The notes beneath the pieces were generated by a model that made no database searches, was not told the DNA's origin, and saw only the letters and a program-made list of their open reading frames with translations. This document shows, piece by piece, positions 32,391-41,207 of a DNA stretch of 64,000 nucleotides. The stretch covers positions 36,229 to 100,228 of the forward strand of contig CAMEBF010000006.1 of the NCBI GenBank assembly GCA_945912145.1, given 5' to 3'. This DNA is from an uncultured Clostridia bacterium (GTDB lineage: Bacteria > Bacillota > Clostridia > Oscillospirales > Acutalibacteraceae). The position numbers and the translations under genes are program-made. Each line of letters starts with the position of its first letter. Within the stretch, counting starts at the first letter, position 1.

Positions 32391-33674
32391 ATGTCTTCTC
32401 CGCTTGCAGACAGAATACGTCCCATGACGCTCGAGGAAGCGGTCGGTCAGCGGCATCTGCTCGCGCCGGGCGCCCCCTTACGGAACATCATTGAATCCGG
32501 GATCATCCCGAACCTGATCTTTTACGGCCCGTCGGGAACCGGCAAGACGACCGTCGCGAACATCATTGCGGCATCCACCAACAAGAAGCTCTGTAAGCTC
32601 AACGGCACGAACGCCTCGATTGCCGATATCCGCAATATCGTGGCGCAGATCGACACCGTCGCCGCGCCGAACGGCATTCTGCTGTATCTCGACGAAATCC
32701 AGTATTTCAACAAAAAACAGCAGCAGTCGTTGCTGGAATACATCGAAAACGGCTCGATCACCCTGATCGCGTCCACCACCGAAAATCCATACTTTTATAT
32801 ATACAGTGCCGTGCTCAGCCGCTGCACCGTCTTTGAGTTTAAGACGGTCACGGCCGAAGAGGTGATTCCGGCGATCGAACGCGCTTTCCGTCTGATGAGC
32901 GAAGAGATGAAATGCGGGCTTGACATTGAAGACGGCGTCATCCGCCACATCGCGTATGCCTGCGGCGGCGATGTCCGCAAATCCATCAACACCGTCGAGC
33001 TGCTGTGTTTAAGCTCCGTAATGCCGAAGGTCGGCGAAAACCGTAAAATCACACTTGAAAACGCCAAAAGCCTTTCGCAAAAAACGTCGCTCAAATACGA
33101 TAAGGACGGCGACGAGCATTATGACCTGCTCTCAGCGTTTCAGAAGTCCATGCGCGGTTCCGACCCGGACGCGGCAATCCACTATCTGGCAAGGATTCTG
33201 GCCGCCGGCGATCTGCCGTCGGCGTGCCGCAGACTGATGGTCTGCGCGTGTGAGGACGTCGGGCTTGCGTACCCGATGATCATGCCCATGGTCAAAGCGG
33301 CGGTCGATATTGCGTTGCAGGTCGGGCTTCCCGAAGCGAGGATTCCCTTAGCCGACGCGGTCGTGCTCGTGTGCAATTCGCCGAAATCGAACTCCGCATA
33401 CAACGCGATCAACAGCGCGATGGCAGACCTCGAAAAGGGCCGATACGGCCCAATCCCCCGTCAGCTCCAGAATATGCACTACGACGGCGACGACGTCGCG
33501 AAAAAAGGGCAGTTCTACGAATACCCGCACGACTATCCCAACCATTGGCTGCGTCAGCAGTATCTGCCAGACGTGCTGAAAGACACGCATTATTACGTCT
33601 ACGGCGACAACAAAAACGAACAGGCCGCCAGGGAGTATTGGGATAAAATCAAGAAAAACGAGGGAAAGACATGA
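32391..33674 (+). CDS. rarA: Replication-associated recombination protein RarA (MgsA)
   Basis: 427 residues. Starts with LADRIRPMTLEEAVGQRHLL, Walker A GPSGTGKTT, DEIQYF Walker B, sensor STTENPYF and arginine-finger SRC, followed by the RarA tetramerisation domain (LARILAAGDLPSACRRL, CEDVGLAYP). Acts at stalled replication forks. Confidence 0.92.
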   Translation: MSSPLADRIRPMTLEEAVGQRHLLAPGAPLRNIIESGIIPNLIFYGPSGTGKTTVANIIAASTNKKLCKLNGTNASIADIRNIVAQIDTVAAPNGILLYLDEIQYFNKKQQQSLLEYIENGSITLIASTTENPYFYIYSAVLSRCTVFEFKTVTAEEVIPAIERAFRLMSEEMKCGLDIEDGVIRHIAYACGGDVRKSINTVELLCLSSVMPKVGENRKITLENAKSLSQKTSLKYDKDGDEHYDLLSAFQKSMRGSDPDAAIHYLARILAAGDLPSACRRLMVCACEDVGLAYPMIMPMVKAAVDIALQVGLPEARIPLADAVVLVCNSPKSNSAYNAINSAMADLEKGRYGPIPRQLQNMHYDGDDVAKKGQFYEYPHDYPNHWLRQQYLPDVLKDTHYYVYGDNKNEQAAREYWDKIKKNEGKT

Positions 33675-34546
33675 AATTTTCCGTCAGTACATACAGCTAC
33701 AGCCGATTGATGCGCGCAGGCAAAATGGCGCTGACCGACTGCATCCGTCAGGCGAAAGAATCCGGCTTTGACGGCGTTGAATTCGTCGATTTCACGCCGC
33801 CGCAGGGCATGACAAAGCGCGAATACGCCGCGTTTCTGCGCGAAGAATGCGAAAAGAACGGCGTCGAGCCCGTCAGCTATACAATCGGTGCGGACTTCCT
33901 CTATGGCTCGGACGGTGATCTCGAAAAAGAGATCGAGCGGCTTCGGGGAGAAGTCGATATTGCCCGGATTCTCGGTGTCAAACTCATGCGGCACGACGCA
34001 ACACGGGGTTACGACAAGGCGGACAGAGGCTATAAGACCTTTGACGACGCGCTTCCCCGCATTGCAGAGGGCTGCCGCGCGGTGACGCAGTACGCCGCCG
34101 CATTCGGCATCCGCACGATGGTCGAAAACCACGGTTTCTTCTGTCAGGAGAGCTGCCGTGTCGAAAAAATCGTCCGCAGCGTCGAAAGCGAGAATTTCGG
34201 TCTTCTCATCGACATCGGCAATTTCCTGTGCGCCGACGACGATCCCGCCGAAGCGGTCGGCCGGCTCGCACCCTACGCATTCCATGTCCACGCCAAGGAT
34301 TTCCACGTCAAGAACGGAAACGCACCCCATTTCTGCGACGGATTTTTCCGCACCAGAGGCGGCACGTTCCTGCGCGGCGCGATCATCGGTCACGGCGACG
34401 TCCCCGTTTATCAATGCCTTTCCACCCTCATCGAAAGCGGCTATGACGGCTATGTCACCGTCGAATTTGAGGGGCTCGAGGATCCCGTCCTCGGCACGGA
34501 ATACGGCCTTGCGACCTTAAAAAGAATGGTCGCCTCCCTTCGGTAA
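33671..34546 (+). CDS. Sugar phosphate isomerase/epimerase-like TIM-barrel protein
   Basis: 291 residues, starting in ATGA overlap with rarA. AP2Ec/IolE-type barrel: KFSVSTYSYSRL start, MVENHGFFCQ, LLIDIGNFLC, FHVHAKDFHVK and a late VTVEFEGLEDP, giving the usual Glu-Asp-His-Glu metal site. Substrate unknown. The link to rarA is probably only positional. Confidence 0.82.
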   Translation: MKFSVSTYSYSRLMRAGKMALTDCIRQAKESGFDGVEFVDFTPPQGMTKREYAAFLREECEKNGVEPVSYTIGADFLYGSDGDLEKEIERLRGEVDIARILGVKLMRHDATRGYDKADRGYKTFDDALPRIAEGCRAVTQYAAAFGIRTMVENHGFFCQESCRVEKIVRSVESENFGLLIDIGNFLCADDDPAEAVGRLAPYAFHVHAKDFHVKNGNAPHFCDGFFRTRGGTFLRGAIIGHGDVPVYQCLSTLIESGYDGYVTVEFEGLEDPVLGTEYGLATLKRMVASLR

Positions 34547-34605
34547 ACTGCCGCAGAGCGGTTTATGATATAAAAAAATTATTCATTATAAGGAGTTGTT
34601 CCCGC

Positions 34606-35271
34606 ATGAACAAAAAAATTCTTGCTCTTCTGATGAGCGCGCTGATTCTCGTTTCCTGCATGATCCCCGCCATGGCGGCAGACGCAGAGCCATCCAGCGA
34701 CGACACGGCCGAATCGACCACACAGGCGCAGGACGACAAGCTCTCCATCAACATCTCCCTCGAGGATATTCTCAATTCGGATATTGTCGCGGGGATCATG
34801 GGTTCGCAGGGCTTCGTTGACCTGACGCAGATCGTGTTCGACATCATGGCGAACATGAATAAGGAAACGCTCGAAGCTATGGGCAAAGAAAAGGTGCAGC
34901 AGGTCGTACAGAGCACGTTCGACACCATCGCCGGCATGATCACCGAGCTGTATCAGAACAAAGATTTCTACTTTGTTTATGATCCGCTCAAGATCATTGA
35001 CAACCTTTTTGACACCAACACGTCTTCTCTGACAACGCAGCCGGCTCCCGAAACGACCGATCCCAACGAGCTTGTTTTCAAAGACGGCGACGTGGATATG
35101 GACGGCAAAATTACGGCAGCCGATGCCCGTCTGATTCTCCGCAGCGCAGCTCGTCTGATCATTTTCACCGATGAGCAGAAAGCGTTGGCCGATGTGGATA
35201 AGGACGGTAAAATCACGGCGATCGACGCCAGAATCGTTCTGAGAATGGCTGCAAATCTTCCGATCGACTGA
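34606..35271 (+). CDS. Small secreted dockerin protein
   Basis: 221 residues. Signal peptide 1-24. A Thr/Ser/Asp linker, a helical segment of about 100 residues with no known family, a second Thr/Pro linker, then a C-terminal dockerin pair (GDVDMDGKITAADAR and DVDKDGKITAIDAR) with intact calcium ligands. Should dock onto a cohesin on the cell surface or scaffold. Confidence 0.82.
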   Translation: MNKKILALLMSALILVSCMIPAMAADAEPSSDDTAESTTQAQDDKLSINISLEDILNSDIVAGIMGSQGFVDLTQIVFDIMANMNKETLEAMGKEKVQQVVQSTFDTIAGMITELYQNKDFYFVYDPLKIIDNLFDTNTSSLTTQPAPETTDPNELVFKDGDVDMDGKITAADARLILRSAARLIIFTDEQKALADVDKDGKITAIDARIVLRMAANLPID

Positions 35272-35304
35272 TCAGGCGGATCAACCCCGAATAAGTTTGA
35301 CGCA

Positions 35305-35337
35305 ACGGTGCGGCTTATTTGCCGCGCCGTTTTTTTC
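35305..35337 (+). terminator. Terminator after small dockerin gene
   Basis: ACGG.GCGGC / GCCGC.CCGT stem with TTTTTTT, 33 bp after the stop. Confidence 0.8.
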
Positions 35338-35390
35338 GTATATCCGCCGGAAAAGTCCGCAAAAAAATCCGCCGGAGGCGCCGGAAACAG

Positions 35391-35419
35391 TTGACAATTT
35401 TCGCGCTTTGTTATATACT
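35391..35419 (+). promoter_or_regulatory. Promoter of the hydrolase/sulfatase unit
   Basis: TTGACA (35391-35396), 17 bp, TATACT (35414-35419). Confidence 0.7.
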
Positions 35420-35448
35420 TATTTATATTGGGTTATTGGGGTGATTTT

Positions 35449-36558
35449 ATGAAGCGCATTCTCGTCACGCTCCTGCTCATACTGCTGATATTCACCGGCA
35501 CATCCTGTCAAAAACAACCGGATACGGAAGATACAACCGACGGCATCACCGATTCCGCCGTCAACGGGACGAAAGACGAAACGGTTCCTGCCGAGGAAAC
35601 CGCGCAGGTTGTCCCGACGACCGAACCGACCATGGCGCAGGGATCGTCCGGAGATGCATCCTCTGCAAAACCGGCGGCGACCACGGCGTCAGGCAAACCG
35701 GCTTCAACCTCTTCAGCCCAAAAAGCACCGGCTCAGGCACAGGCTACGACGACGCAGCCTTCGACTGCAGCGACGACTGAGGCGACAACAGCGGCGTCCG
35801 GTATCATCACAGAAGAGATGATCTGCTATAACGGCAGTCAGAAGATTTACGGCAAAATGGTGCGCCCCGCATCGTCCTCTCGTCTGCCCTGCGTGATTCT
35901 GTCACACAGCAGCTCCATGACGCACGAATCCATGAAGTCCTACAGTGAGTTTTTCGCCGGACAGGGCTACGCCGCCTACGCCTTTGATTTCTGCGGCGGC
36001 AGCAAAAAGAGCAAAAGCGACGGCGACCCGGACGATATGACGATCTTCACCGAGGTGTCCGATCTTGAGGCCGTTCTGAAAACCATGCAAGGTCTTTCTT
36101 ACATTGACAAAAATCAGATCTATCTTTTCGGCACAAGTCAGGGCGGTCTTGTTTCCGCGCTTGCCGCCAACGATCACCCGTCCGAAATCAAGGGGCTGAT
36201 TCTGCTTTATCCCGGTTTCAGCATTCCCGAACAGGTCAACTCGTTTGCCTCCGGCGGCAAGCTGTCCTCGGCGATCTCCTCATTGTACGGACAGAGCGGT
36301 CAGGCCTATCTCGATACGCTCATCGGTTACGACGCATACGATCATATCGCAAATTTTACAGGTCCTGTTCTGATCATACACGGTACTGCCGATTTTATTG
36401 TGCCGATCAAATATTCCGAAAAGGCCGTCGCGACCTATCAGAACGCGCAGCTTAAAGTGATTCAGGGCGCGTCGCACGGCTTCAATGCCGAGAATTATTC
36501 ATATAAAGATTACGATGCCGAAGTTCAACAATATATTCTTGCCTATTTAAATCAATAG
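35449..36558 (+). CDS. Lipoprotein alpha/beta hydrolase
   Basis: 369 residues from the ATG at 35449. Signal with a lipobox-like GTSC, a Thr/Ala/Ser-rich linker of about 85 residues (roughly 25-110), then an alpha/beta hydrolase: oxyanion region ILSHSSSMTHE, nucleophile GTSQGG, Asp in HGTADFIVP, His in GASHGF. Acts outside the membrane, as an esterase or peptidase. 22 bp before the membrane sulfatase gene, so co-expressed; it may remove ester groups from the same glycan. Ends in TAG. Confidence 0.82.
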   Translation: MKRILVTLLLILLIFTGTSCQKQPDTEDTTDGITDSAVNGTKDETVPAEETAQVVPTTEPTMAQGSSGDASSAKPAATTASGKPASTSSAQKAPAQAQATTTQPSTAATTEATTAASGIITEEMICYNGSQKIYGKMVRPASSSRLPCVILSHSSSMTHESMKSYSEFFAGQGYAAYAFDFCGGSKKSKSDGDPDDMTIFTEVSDLEAVLKTMQGLSYIDKNQIYLFGTSQGGLVSALAANDHPSEIKGLILLYPGFSIPEQVNSFASGGKLSSAISSLYGQSGQAYLDTLIGYDAYDHIANFTGPVLIIHGTADFIVPIKYSEKAVATYQNAQLKVIQGASHGFNAENYSYKDYDAEVQQYILAYLNQ

Positions 36559-36580
36559 AAATAGAAATGGAGATTTAGCA

Positions 36581-38602
36581 ATGAAAAGAAAAATCGAACT
36601 CGACACCGGCAAAAAAGTCTTTCCGATCATCCTGATGGTGATCGGTCTTGGCTTGATGCTGGCCAACTGGATCGTCAGACTGAACATGGTCGCGGTCGTA
36701 TCCGTAGCGTACTGCTGCATTATGTCCGCCGTGATCGTTCTCAGCCTGATCATCAAAAAAAAGGTGTATGCTCCGATGGTCTTCGGGTATGCGGCTGCCT
36801 GTATCGGCATCGTCGTGTACTACATCATCTGGGGTGCCGACGCCGGATTCGGCGCGTTTACCTCGGGTCTTGCGGGCTTCAATTCCGCTGACCATCCGTG
36901 GCTGACGGGCCCCGGCAACTTCTTTACCCGTCTGCTGGGTAACCTGCTGCTGATCCTGCCTACCGCTTTGTGCCTGTGGGGACTGTTCTTCACGGCGCGT
37001 CACAGTTTCAAGAAAGAGGGCGTCAAGAAAGCGCTTTCCGGCGTTCTGAGCGTCCTGCTCGTCGGCACCAGCATTTTCTACGTGCTGACCATGAACCTGC
37101 GCTCTAAGCCCAACACCGAAAGAATGTGGGATGGTCAGGACGACTATCTGAGCGGCGTTGACAAGAATGCGACAAGCCAGAGCCCCAACGTCCTTGTCAT
37201 TCTGATGGACGACCTCGGCTACGGTGACGTCTCCCTCAACGGCGCCATCTATGACACGCCCAACATCGACAGCATCGGCGAAAACGGTCTGAACATTGAG
37301 AACTTCTATTCTTCCTACTCCGTCTGCTCGCCTGCCCGTTTTGCGGCTATGACGGGACGCTATCCCTACAGAGGCTTCGCCGACAACGTCATTTATCCCA
37401 CGGTCGATACCTTCTCTCCCTTTGCCTCCACGAGAATCTTCAACTCCGTTGAGCTCGGCGGCAATGCAGACGGTATGCTCGGCGACGAAATCACAATTGC
37501 GGAAGTCTTTAAGGGTGCCGGATATTCAACGGGTCTGTTCGGCAAATGGCATCTCGGCGACTACGGCGAGTACCTGCCGACCAATCAGGGCTTTGATTAT
37601 TTCTACGGCAGCCATTATGTCAATGATATGAACCCGTTCTATCATGTCCGTGAGGAGAACGGTCAATATGAGATTGCCCGCGGCACGGACGAGCTCAAAG
37701 ACCAGAAAGACGCGACCAAGTGGATTCACGAGGAGATCACCAACTGGATCACCGAAAAAGCAGAAGCAGACGAGCCGTTCCTCGCGTATTACACCTCCCC
37801 GTGGCCGCATGCTCCCGTTTACGTCGGCGATGAATTTAAAGGCTCGACCGGCATGGGCACCTATGTGGACTGCGTGACGGAATTTGACTACTATCTCGGT
37901 CAGCTCTTTGACACCATGGAAGAGCTCGGCGTGCTCGAAAACACCATCATCGTCTTCACCAGCGACAACGGTCCGGCACTTGAGGGCTCGACTAACGAGC
38001 TGCGCGGCGGCAAGTACTTAGCCTATGAGGGCGGTCAGAAGGTTCCGTTCATGATCCGCTGGGATAACGCAAACGGCGCGCTCGGCGAGACCGGTACGGA
38101 GAGAACCCAGTCCGCGACGCTTGTTGACCTTTTCCCGACGCTCATCGACCTGTGCGGCATCACCGGCAACGGCGGCACAAAGAGCTATCTGCCGACAGAC
38201 CGTGTGATCGACGGCGTTTCCATGACAACTCTGCTCAAGGACGATGCGGTCATTCACACCAAAGATCACCCGATTCTTCATATGAAGCGTGAGGACATCA
38301 AGGCGATCCAGTACACGGTTCCGACCGCCGACGTCAAGACGCAGTATCCCGATTATGATTATGACATACTCAATAACAATGAGTACATCACGTTCAAATA
38401 CTTCGACAAGATCCAGAACGACAACTCCGCATTCTTCGATAAATACCGCAAGAACTGGCTGCACATTCTGACGGATGATGTGGGCGAAAACTACAACCGC
38501 ACCATCGTCTATCCCGAAATTGCCGACGAGTTCCACGAGAAGCTCGATGAAATTCAGGATAATTTCAAACAGAACCGCAGAGGCATTATCGAACAAAACT
38601 AA
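36581..38602 (+). CDS. Membrane-anchored sulfatase (Cys-type)
   Basis: 673 residues. Four to five transmembrane helices in the first 175 residues, then an arylsulfatase domain. MDDLG (209-213) binds calcium; CSPAR at 249-253 is the Cys-type sulfatase signature whose Cys becomes formylglycine. GKWHLG and SDNGP are family loops. The next gene encodes the radical-SAM maturase. Likely removes sulfate from host glycans such as mucin. Unusual in having a multi-helix N-terminus rather than one signal. Confidence 0.9.
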   Translation: MKRKIELDTGKKVFPIILMVIGLGLMLANWIVRLNMVAVVSVAYCCIMSAVIVLSLIIKKKVYAPMVFGYAAACIGIVVYYIIWGADAGFGAFTSGLAGFNSADHPWLTGPGNFFTRLLGNLLLILPTALCLWGLFFTARHSFKKEGVKKALSGVLSVLLVGTSIFYVLTMNLRSKPNTERMWDGQDDYLSGVDKNATSQSPNVLVILMDDLGYGDVSLNGAIYDTPNIDSIGENGLNIENFYSSYSVCSPARFAAMTGRYPYRGFADNVIYPTVDTFSPFASTRIFNSVELGGNADGMLGDEITIAEVFKGAGYSTGLFGKWHLGDYGEYLPTNQGFDYFYGSHYVNDMNPFYHVREENGQYEIARGTDELKDQKDATKWIHEEITNWITEKAEADEPFLAYYTSPWPHAPVYVGDEFKGSTGMGTYVDCVTEFDYYLGQLFDTMEELGVLENTIIVFTSDNGPALEGSTNELRGGKYLAYEGGQKVPFMIRWDNANGALGETGTERTQSATLVDLFPTLIDLCGITGNGGTKSYLPTDRVIDGVSMTTLLKDDAVIHTKDHPILHMKREDIKAIQYTVPTADVKTQYPDYDYDILNNNEYITFKYFDKIQNDNSAFFDKYRKNWLHILTDDVGENYNRTIVYPEIADEFHEKLDEIQDNFKQNRRGIIEQN

Positions 38603-38617
38603 TTCAAACCATCACCG

Positions 38618-38655
38618 CATTGACCGTCCGAACTCCTCAGGCGGTCAATGCTTTT
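38618..38655 (+). terminator. Hairpin between sulfatase and maturase genes
   Basis: GCATTGACCG / CGGTCAATGC stem with CTTTTC after it. Probably a partial terminator that lowers expression of the maturase. Confidence 0.6.
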
Positions 38656-38670
38656 CAAAGGACTGATCGT

Positions 38671-39768
38671 ATGCCACCGTTATCCTTGATGATCAAACCG
38701 GCGTCCTCGTTGTGCAATCTCTCGTGCGAATACTGCTTTTACCGCGACGTTTCCGAGCACCGCGAACATCTCGGTTTCGGCAAGATGACGACGGAAACCG
38801 CCGAAATCCTCATCCGCAAGGCATTGGAATTTGCAAACGGTGAACCGGCGGCTTTCGCCTTTCAGGGCGGCGAGCCGACCTTAGCGGGACTTCCCTATTT
38901 CCGCTTTTTCGTCGATACCGTCAACCGGCTGAACACCAAAAACAGCCGCGTTTTCTACAGCATTCAGACGAACGGCACGTTGATCGACGCCGAATGGGCT
39001 TCGTTTTTCGCCGAGAACGGCTTTCTCGTCGGTCTTAGTCTGGACGGCGACTTCGAGGGCAACAAGTTCCGCAAAAAGCCGTCGGGACAAAACTCGTTCT
39101 ATAAGATTCTGTCGGCGGCGGAAATCTTAAAAAAGCACCATGCCGAGTTCAATATTCTGACCGTTCTGACGGGCTACTGTGCCGAAAACGGCGAGAGGAT
39201 CTACCGTTTTTTCCGCGCCAAGGGCTTCCGCTATCTGCAGTTTATCCCCTGCCTGCGTCCGTTCGGTTCGGACGAACAAAGCGAATTGTATATGACAAGC
39301 GATCAGTACGCCGACTTTCTCATCAAGGTTTTCAATCTCTACGTCAAAGACTATGTGCGGCATCAGTACATCAGCGTCCGCCAGTTCGATAACTGGGTGC
39401 GGCTCTATCTGCGGCAGCCGACGGAGCAATGCGGCATCTGTGGTCATTGCTCGCATCAGTTCGTTTCCGAAGCGAATGGCAACATCTACCCCTGTGACTT
39501 CTACTGCACGGACGAATACCTGCTCGGCAACATCCACGATGACATGGATTTCATGACGATGGCAAATTCCGAAACAGCAAAAAACTTCATTCGCGAGAGC
39601 CTGAAAGTCCCCGAAAAATGCAAACAATGCAATGTCTACGGTCTGTGTCGCGCCGGCGGCTGCAAGAGAACGCAATTAAGCGAGGACTACTGCAAGGCCT
39701 ACAAACGCTTTTTCACGTCCTGCCTGCCGCTCTTCCGCGTGTTCATCAACGAAAAGCCGACTATGTGA
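38671..39768 (+). CDS. Anaerobic sulfatase-maturating radical SAM enzyme
   Basis: 365 residues from the ATG at 38671 (AAAGGA 8 bases upstream). Radical-SAM CNLSCEYC, the GGEPTL loop, and a C-terminal SPASM-type region with many cysteines (CGICGHCSHQF, CDFYC, CKQCNVYGLCRAGGCKR). Converts the sulfatase active-site Cys to formylglycine without oxygen. Encoded directly after the CSPAR sulfatase, which is its obvious client. Confidence 0.92.
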   Translation: MPPLSLMIKPASSLCNLSCEYCFYRDVSEHREHLGFGKMTTETAEILIRKALEFANGEPAAFAFQGGEPTLAGLPYFRFFVDTVNRLNTKNSRVFYSIQTNGTLIDAEWASFFAENGFLVGLSLDGDFEGNKFRKKPSGQNSFYKILSAAEILKKHHAEFNILTVLTGYCAENGERIYRFFRAKGFRYLQFIPCLRPFGSDEQSELYMTSDQYADFLIKVFNLYVKDYVRHQYISVRQFDNWVRLYLRQPTEQCGICGHCSHQFVSEANGNIYPCDFYCTDEYLLGNIHDDMDFMTMANSETAKNFIRESLKVPEKCKQCNVYGLCRAGGCKRTQLSEDYCKAYKRFFTSCLPLFRVFINEKPTM

Positions 39769-39773
39769 CGAAT

Positions 39774-39809
39774 GCGGAACGGAAACCCTCGTTTTCGTTC
39801 CGCGTTTTC
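39774..39809 (+). terminator. Terminator after maturase
   Basis: GCGGAACG.AAA / TTT.CGTTCCGC stem followed by GTTTTC. Confidence 0.65.
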
Positions 39810-39855
39810 GCGAATCGCAAAAACGCAAAGCGCGATAAAATCACAAAAAAAACTA

Positions 39856-39884
39856 TTGACAAACCACGATTTATGTGGTATTAT
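39856..39884 (+). promoter_or_regulatory. tRNA-Ser promoter
   Basis: TTGACA (39856-39861), 17 bp, TATTAT (39879-39884), 14 bp before the first tRNA. Confidence 0.75.
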
Positions 39885-39898
39885 ATCAAGGCACATAC

Positions 39899-39989
39899 GG
39901 AGAGATACCGAAGTGGTCATAACGGAACGGTCTTGAAAACCGTCGTACCTTTGCGGGTACCGTGGGTTCGAATCCCACTCTCTCCGCCA
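39899..39989 (+). tRNA. tRNA-Ser(UGA)
   Basis: Acceptor GGAGAGA / TCTCTCC, long variable arm (GTACCTTTGCGGGTAC), T-arm GTGGGTTCGAATCCCAC, anticodon TGA in GTCTTGAAAAC, encoded CCA. Confidence 0.93.
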
Positions 39990-40014
39990 TCTCTCTACAG
40001 AATAAACGTTACCC

Positions 40015-40108
40015 GGAGAAGTACTCAAGTTGGTGACGAGGCGCCCCTGCTAAGGGCGTAGGTCGGCTAAACCCCGGCGCGAGAGTTCGAGTCTCTCCTT
40101 CTCCGCCA
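40015..40108 (+). tRNA. tRNA-Ser(GCU)
   Basis: Acceptor GGAGAAG / CTTCTCC, anticodon GCT in CCCTGCTAAGG, long class II variable arm, T-arm with GTTCGAGTC, encoded CCA. 25 bp after the first tRNA-Ser, same transcript. Confidence 0.92.
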
Positions 40109-40112
40109 AAGA

Positions 40113-40152
40113 ATGACCGCAACTTTGATACAAGTTGCGGTCATTTTCTTTT
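40113..40152 (+). terminator. tRNA-Ser operon terminator
   Basis: ATGACCGCAACTT / AAGTTGCGGTCAT 13-bp stem with TTTCTTTT. Confidence 0.85.
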
Positions 40153-40181
40153 ATGGTATAATGAGAAAAAACGGTGATTGT

Positions 40182-40637
40182 ATGAAAGAAAAGCATAGCG
40201 TTTATACATTGACTATTTGCACACCTAACGGAATCATCGATGTGCCTATCCAACATAAAGCAGTTGAAGAAAATGATGGTAATATGCAAACAACTATTTC
40301 TGTTACAATGCAAGAGCGTGAAATGTTCTATCATGCAGAAACTACAGACGAAGCGTTGATTCAATTTGCGAAAGCGTTACCTGCCGGTTGGAGCATTAAG
40401 TCTTGCTTGTCTTGTAGATACGGTCATTTTTGTCCCGTAGGAAATGCTGACAACGAGTTGTTTTGTGTAACCGAATTCGAGCCAAAAAAAATAAGTGATT
40501 TATGGCATGTTACAGAAGATGATGAGGAGCGAAAGAAAAGAAGTAGAAATCTGTTTTACCTTTGTGATCAATATATGGCGCAAACAAACGGCTACTTTAC
40601 TTATAGTGACTACTATTCAGAAATGAATAACCACTAA
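40182..40637 (+). CDS. Hypothetical Cys-rich cytosolic protein
   Basis: 151 residues from the ATG at 40182; a TATAAT lies about 20 bp upstream and no better start exists. A central cluster (CLSCRYGHFCPVGN, then FC) could bind zinc or an iron-sulfur cluster. No signal peptide or membrane helix. Not a family I can name. AT-rich compared with the flanking chromosome, which may mean acquisition beside the tRNA genes. Confidence 0.55.
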   Translation: MKEKHSVYTLTICTPNGIIDVPIQHKAVEENDGNMQTTISVTMQEREMFYHAETTDEALIQFAKALPAGWSIKSCLSCRYGHFCPVGNADNELFCVTEFEPKKISDLWHVTEDDEERKKRSRNLFYLCDQYMAQTNGYFTYSDYYSEMNNH

Positions 40638-40828
40638 AATGGGCTGTCGCTCTAAGACAGTCCCTGTTCAATGTTATCCGATTTCTATGGAACGGATGAT
40701 ATGCTTGACAGTATGATCGTACCGCGACCGATTATTGAGAATCTGTAAATCACAAAAGCAGAGGGATTCTCTTCAAGCATTCAGTACTGTTTCTCTCATA
40801 AAAAAATTACGGTTTTTCACCGTAACTG

Positions 40829-40948
40829 TTGACAAAACGATCCGAAAGCGGTATACTGTAATCAAGAGGTAACCGTTTTTTGCGGTTAGCGATATCTGAA
40901 TAATTTAATTTTTAAACAGCCGTCACTTTGCCGAGTGGCGGTTGTTGC
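40829..40948 (+). ncRNA. Antisense RNA with promoter, cassette B
   Basis: Promoter TTGACA (40829-40834), 17 bp, TATACT (40852-40857). RNA from about 40864, with hairpin TAACCG..CGGTTA, ending at the stem CAGCCG.CACT / AGTG.CGGTTG followed by TTGCTTTTTG near 40945. It overlaps the end of the toxin ORF on the opposite strand. Confidence 0.65.
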
Positions 40949-41018
40949 TTTTTGCCTTAGCTTTTATGGTTACAGTAAATGTAAATTTACCAACATGAAA
41001 AGTTAAAGTAATCGGCAT
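40923..41018 (-). CDS. 31-aa basic peptide, putative type I toxin, copy B
   Basis: Same peptide as copy A apart from two residues (Val16, Ala20). SD GGAGGTGAT 8 bases before the ATG, held in the hairpin CCTCC-TTTC-GGAGG as read on the plus strand (41027-41040). Confidence 0.7.
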   Translation of the reverse strand: MPITLTFHVGKFTFTVTIKAKAKSNNRHSAK

Positions 41019-41082
41019 AAGTATCACCTCCTTTCGGAGGAGTTACGTATGCCGCCTGCGGTCGCCTCTTGACTACGGCTTT

Positions 41083-41111
41083 ATCATACAGGATTTATCG
41101 GAAGTTGGCAA
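41083..41111 (-). promoter_or_regulatory. Sense promoter, cassette B
   Basis: Minus strand TTGCCA (41106-41111), 17 bp, TATGAT (41083-41088). Confidence 0.65.
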
Positions 41112-41162
41112 GATTTTCTATGTCCCTGACCGAATCGTCGTTTCCTGATTCCCTGCCGATAA

Positions 41163-41200
41163 AAAAGAGACGAGTCCGCACGACTCATCTCTTTTTCCTG
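41163..41200 (-). terminator. Terminator of the iron-sulfur protein gene
   Basis: AAAGAGA.GAGTC / GACTC.TCTCTTT stem, T-tract on the minus strand, just after the stop at 41208. Confidence 0.75.
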
Positions 41201-41207
41201 TTTTCGC

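Larger units (their letters stand above)
40825..41168. repeat. Type I toxin-antitoxin-like cassette, copy B (inverted)
   Basis: Inverted counterpart of 30196-30540, about 10 kb away. All functional parts listed for copy A are conserved, including exact 17-bp spacers in both promoters. Confidence 0.8.

Noticed and set aside
40672..40749. 25-codon ORF after the Cys-rich protein
   Set aside because: No RBS or promoter; looks at most like a protein-tail scrap and cannot be supported.
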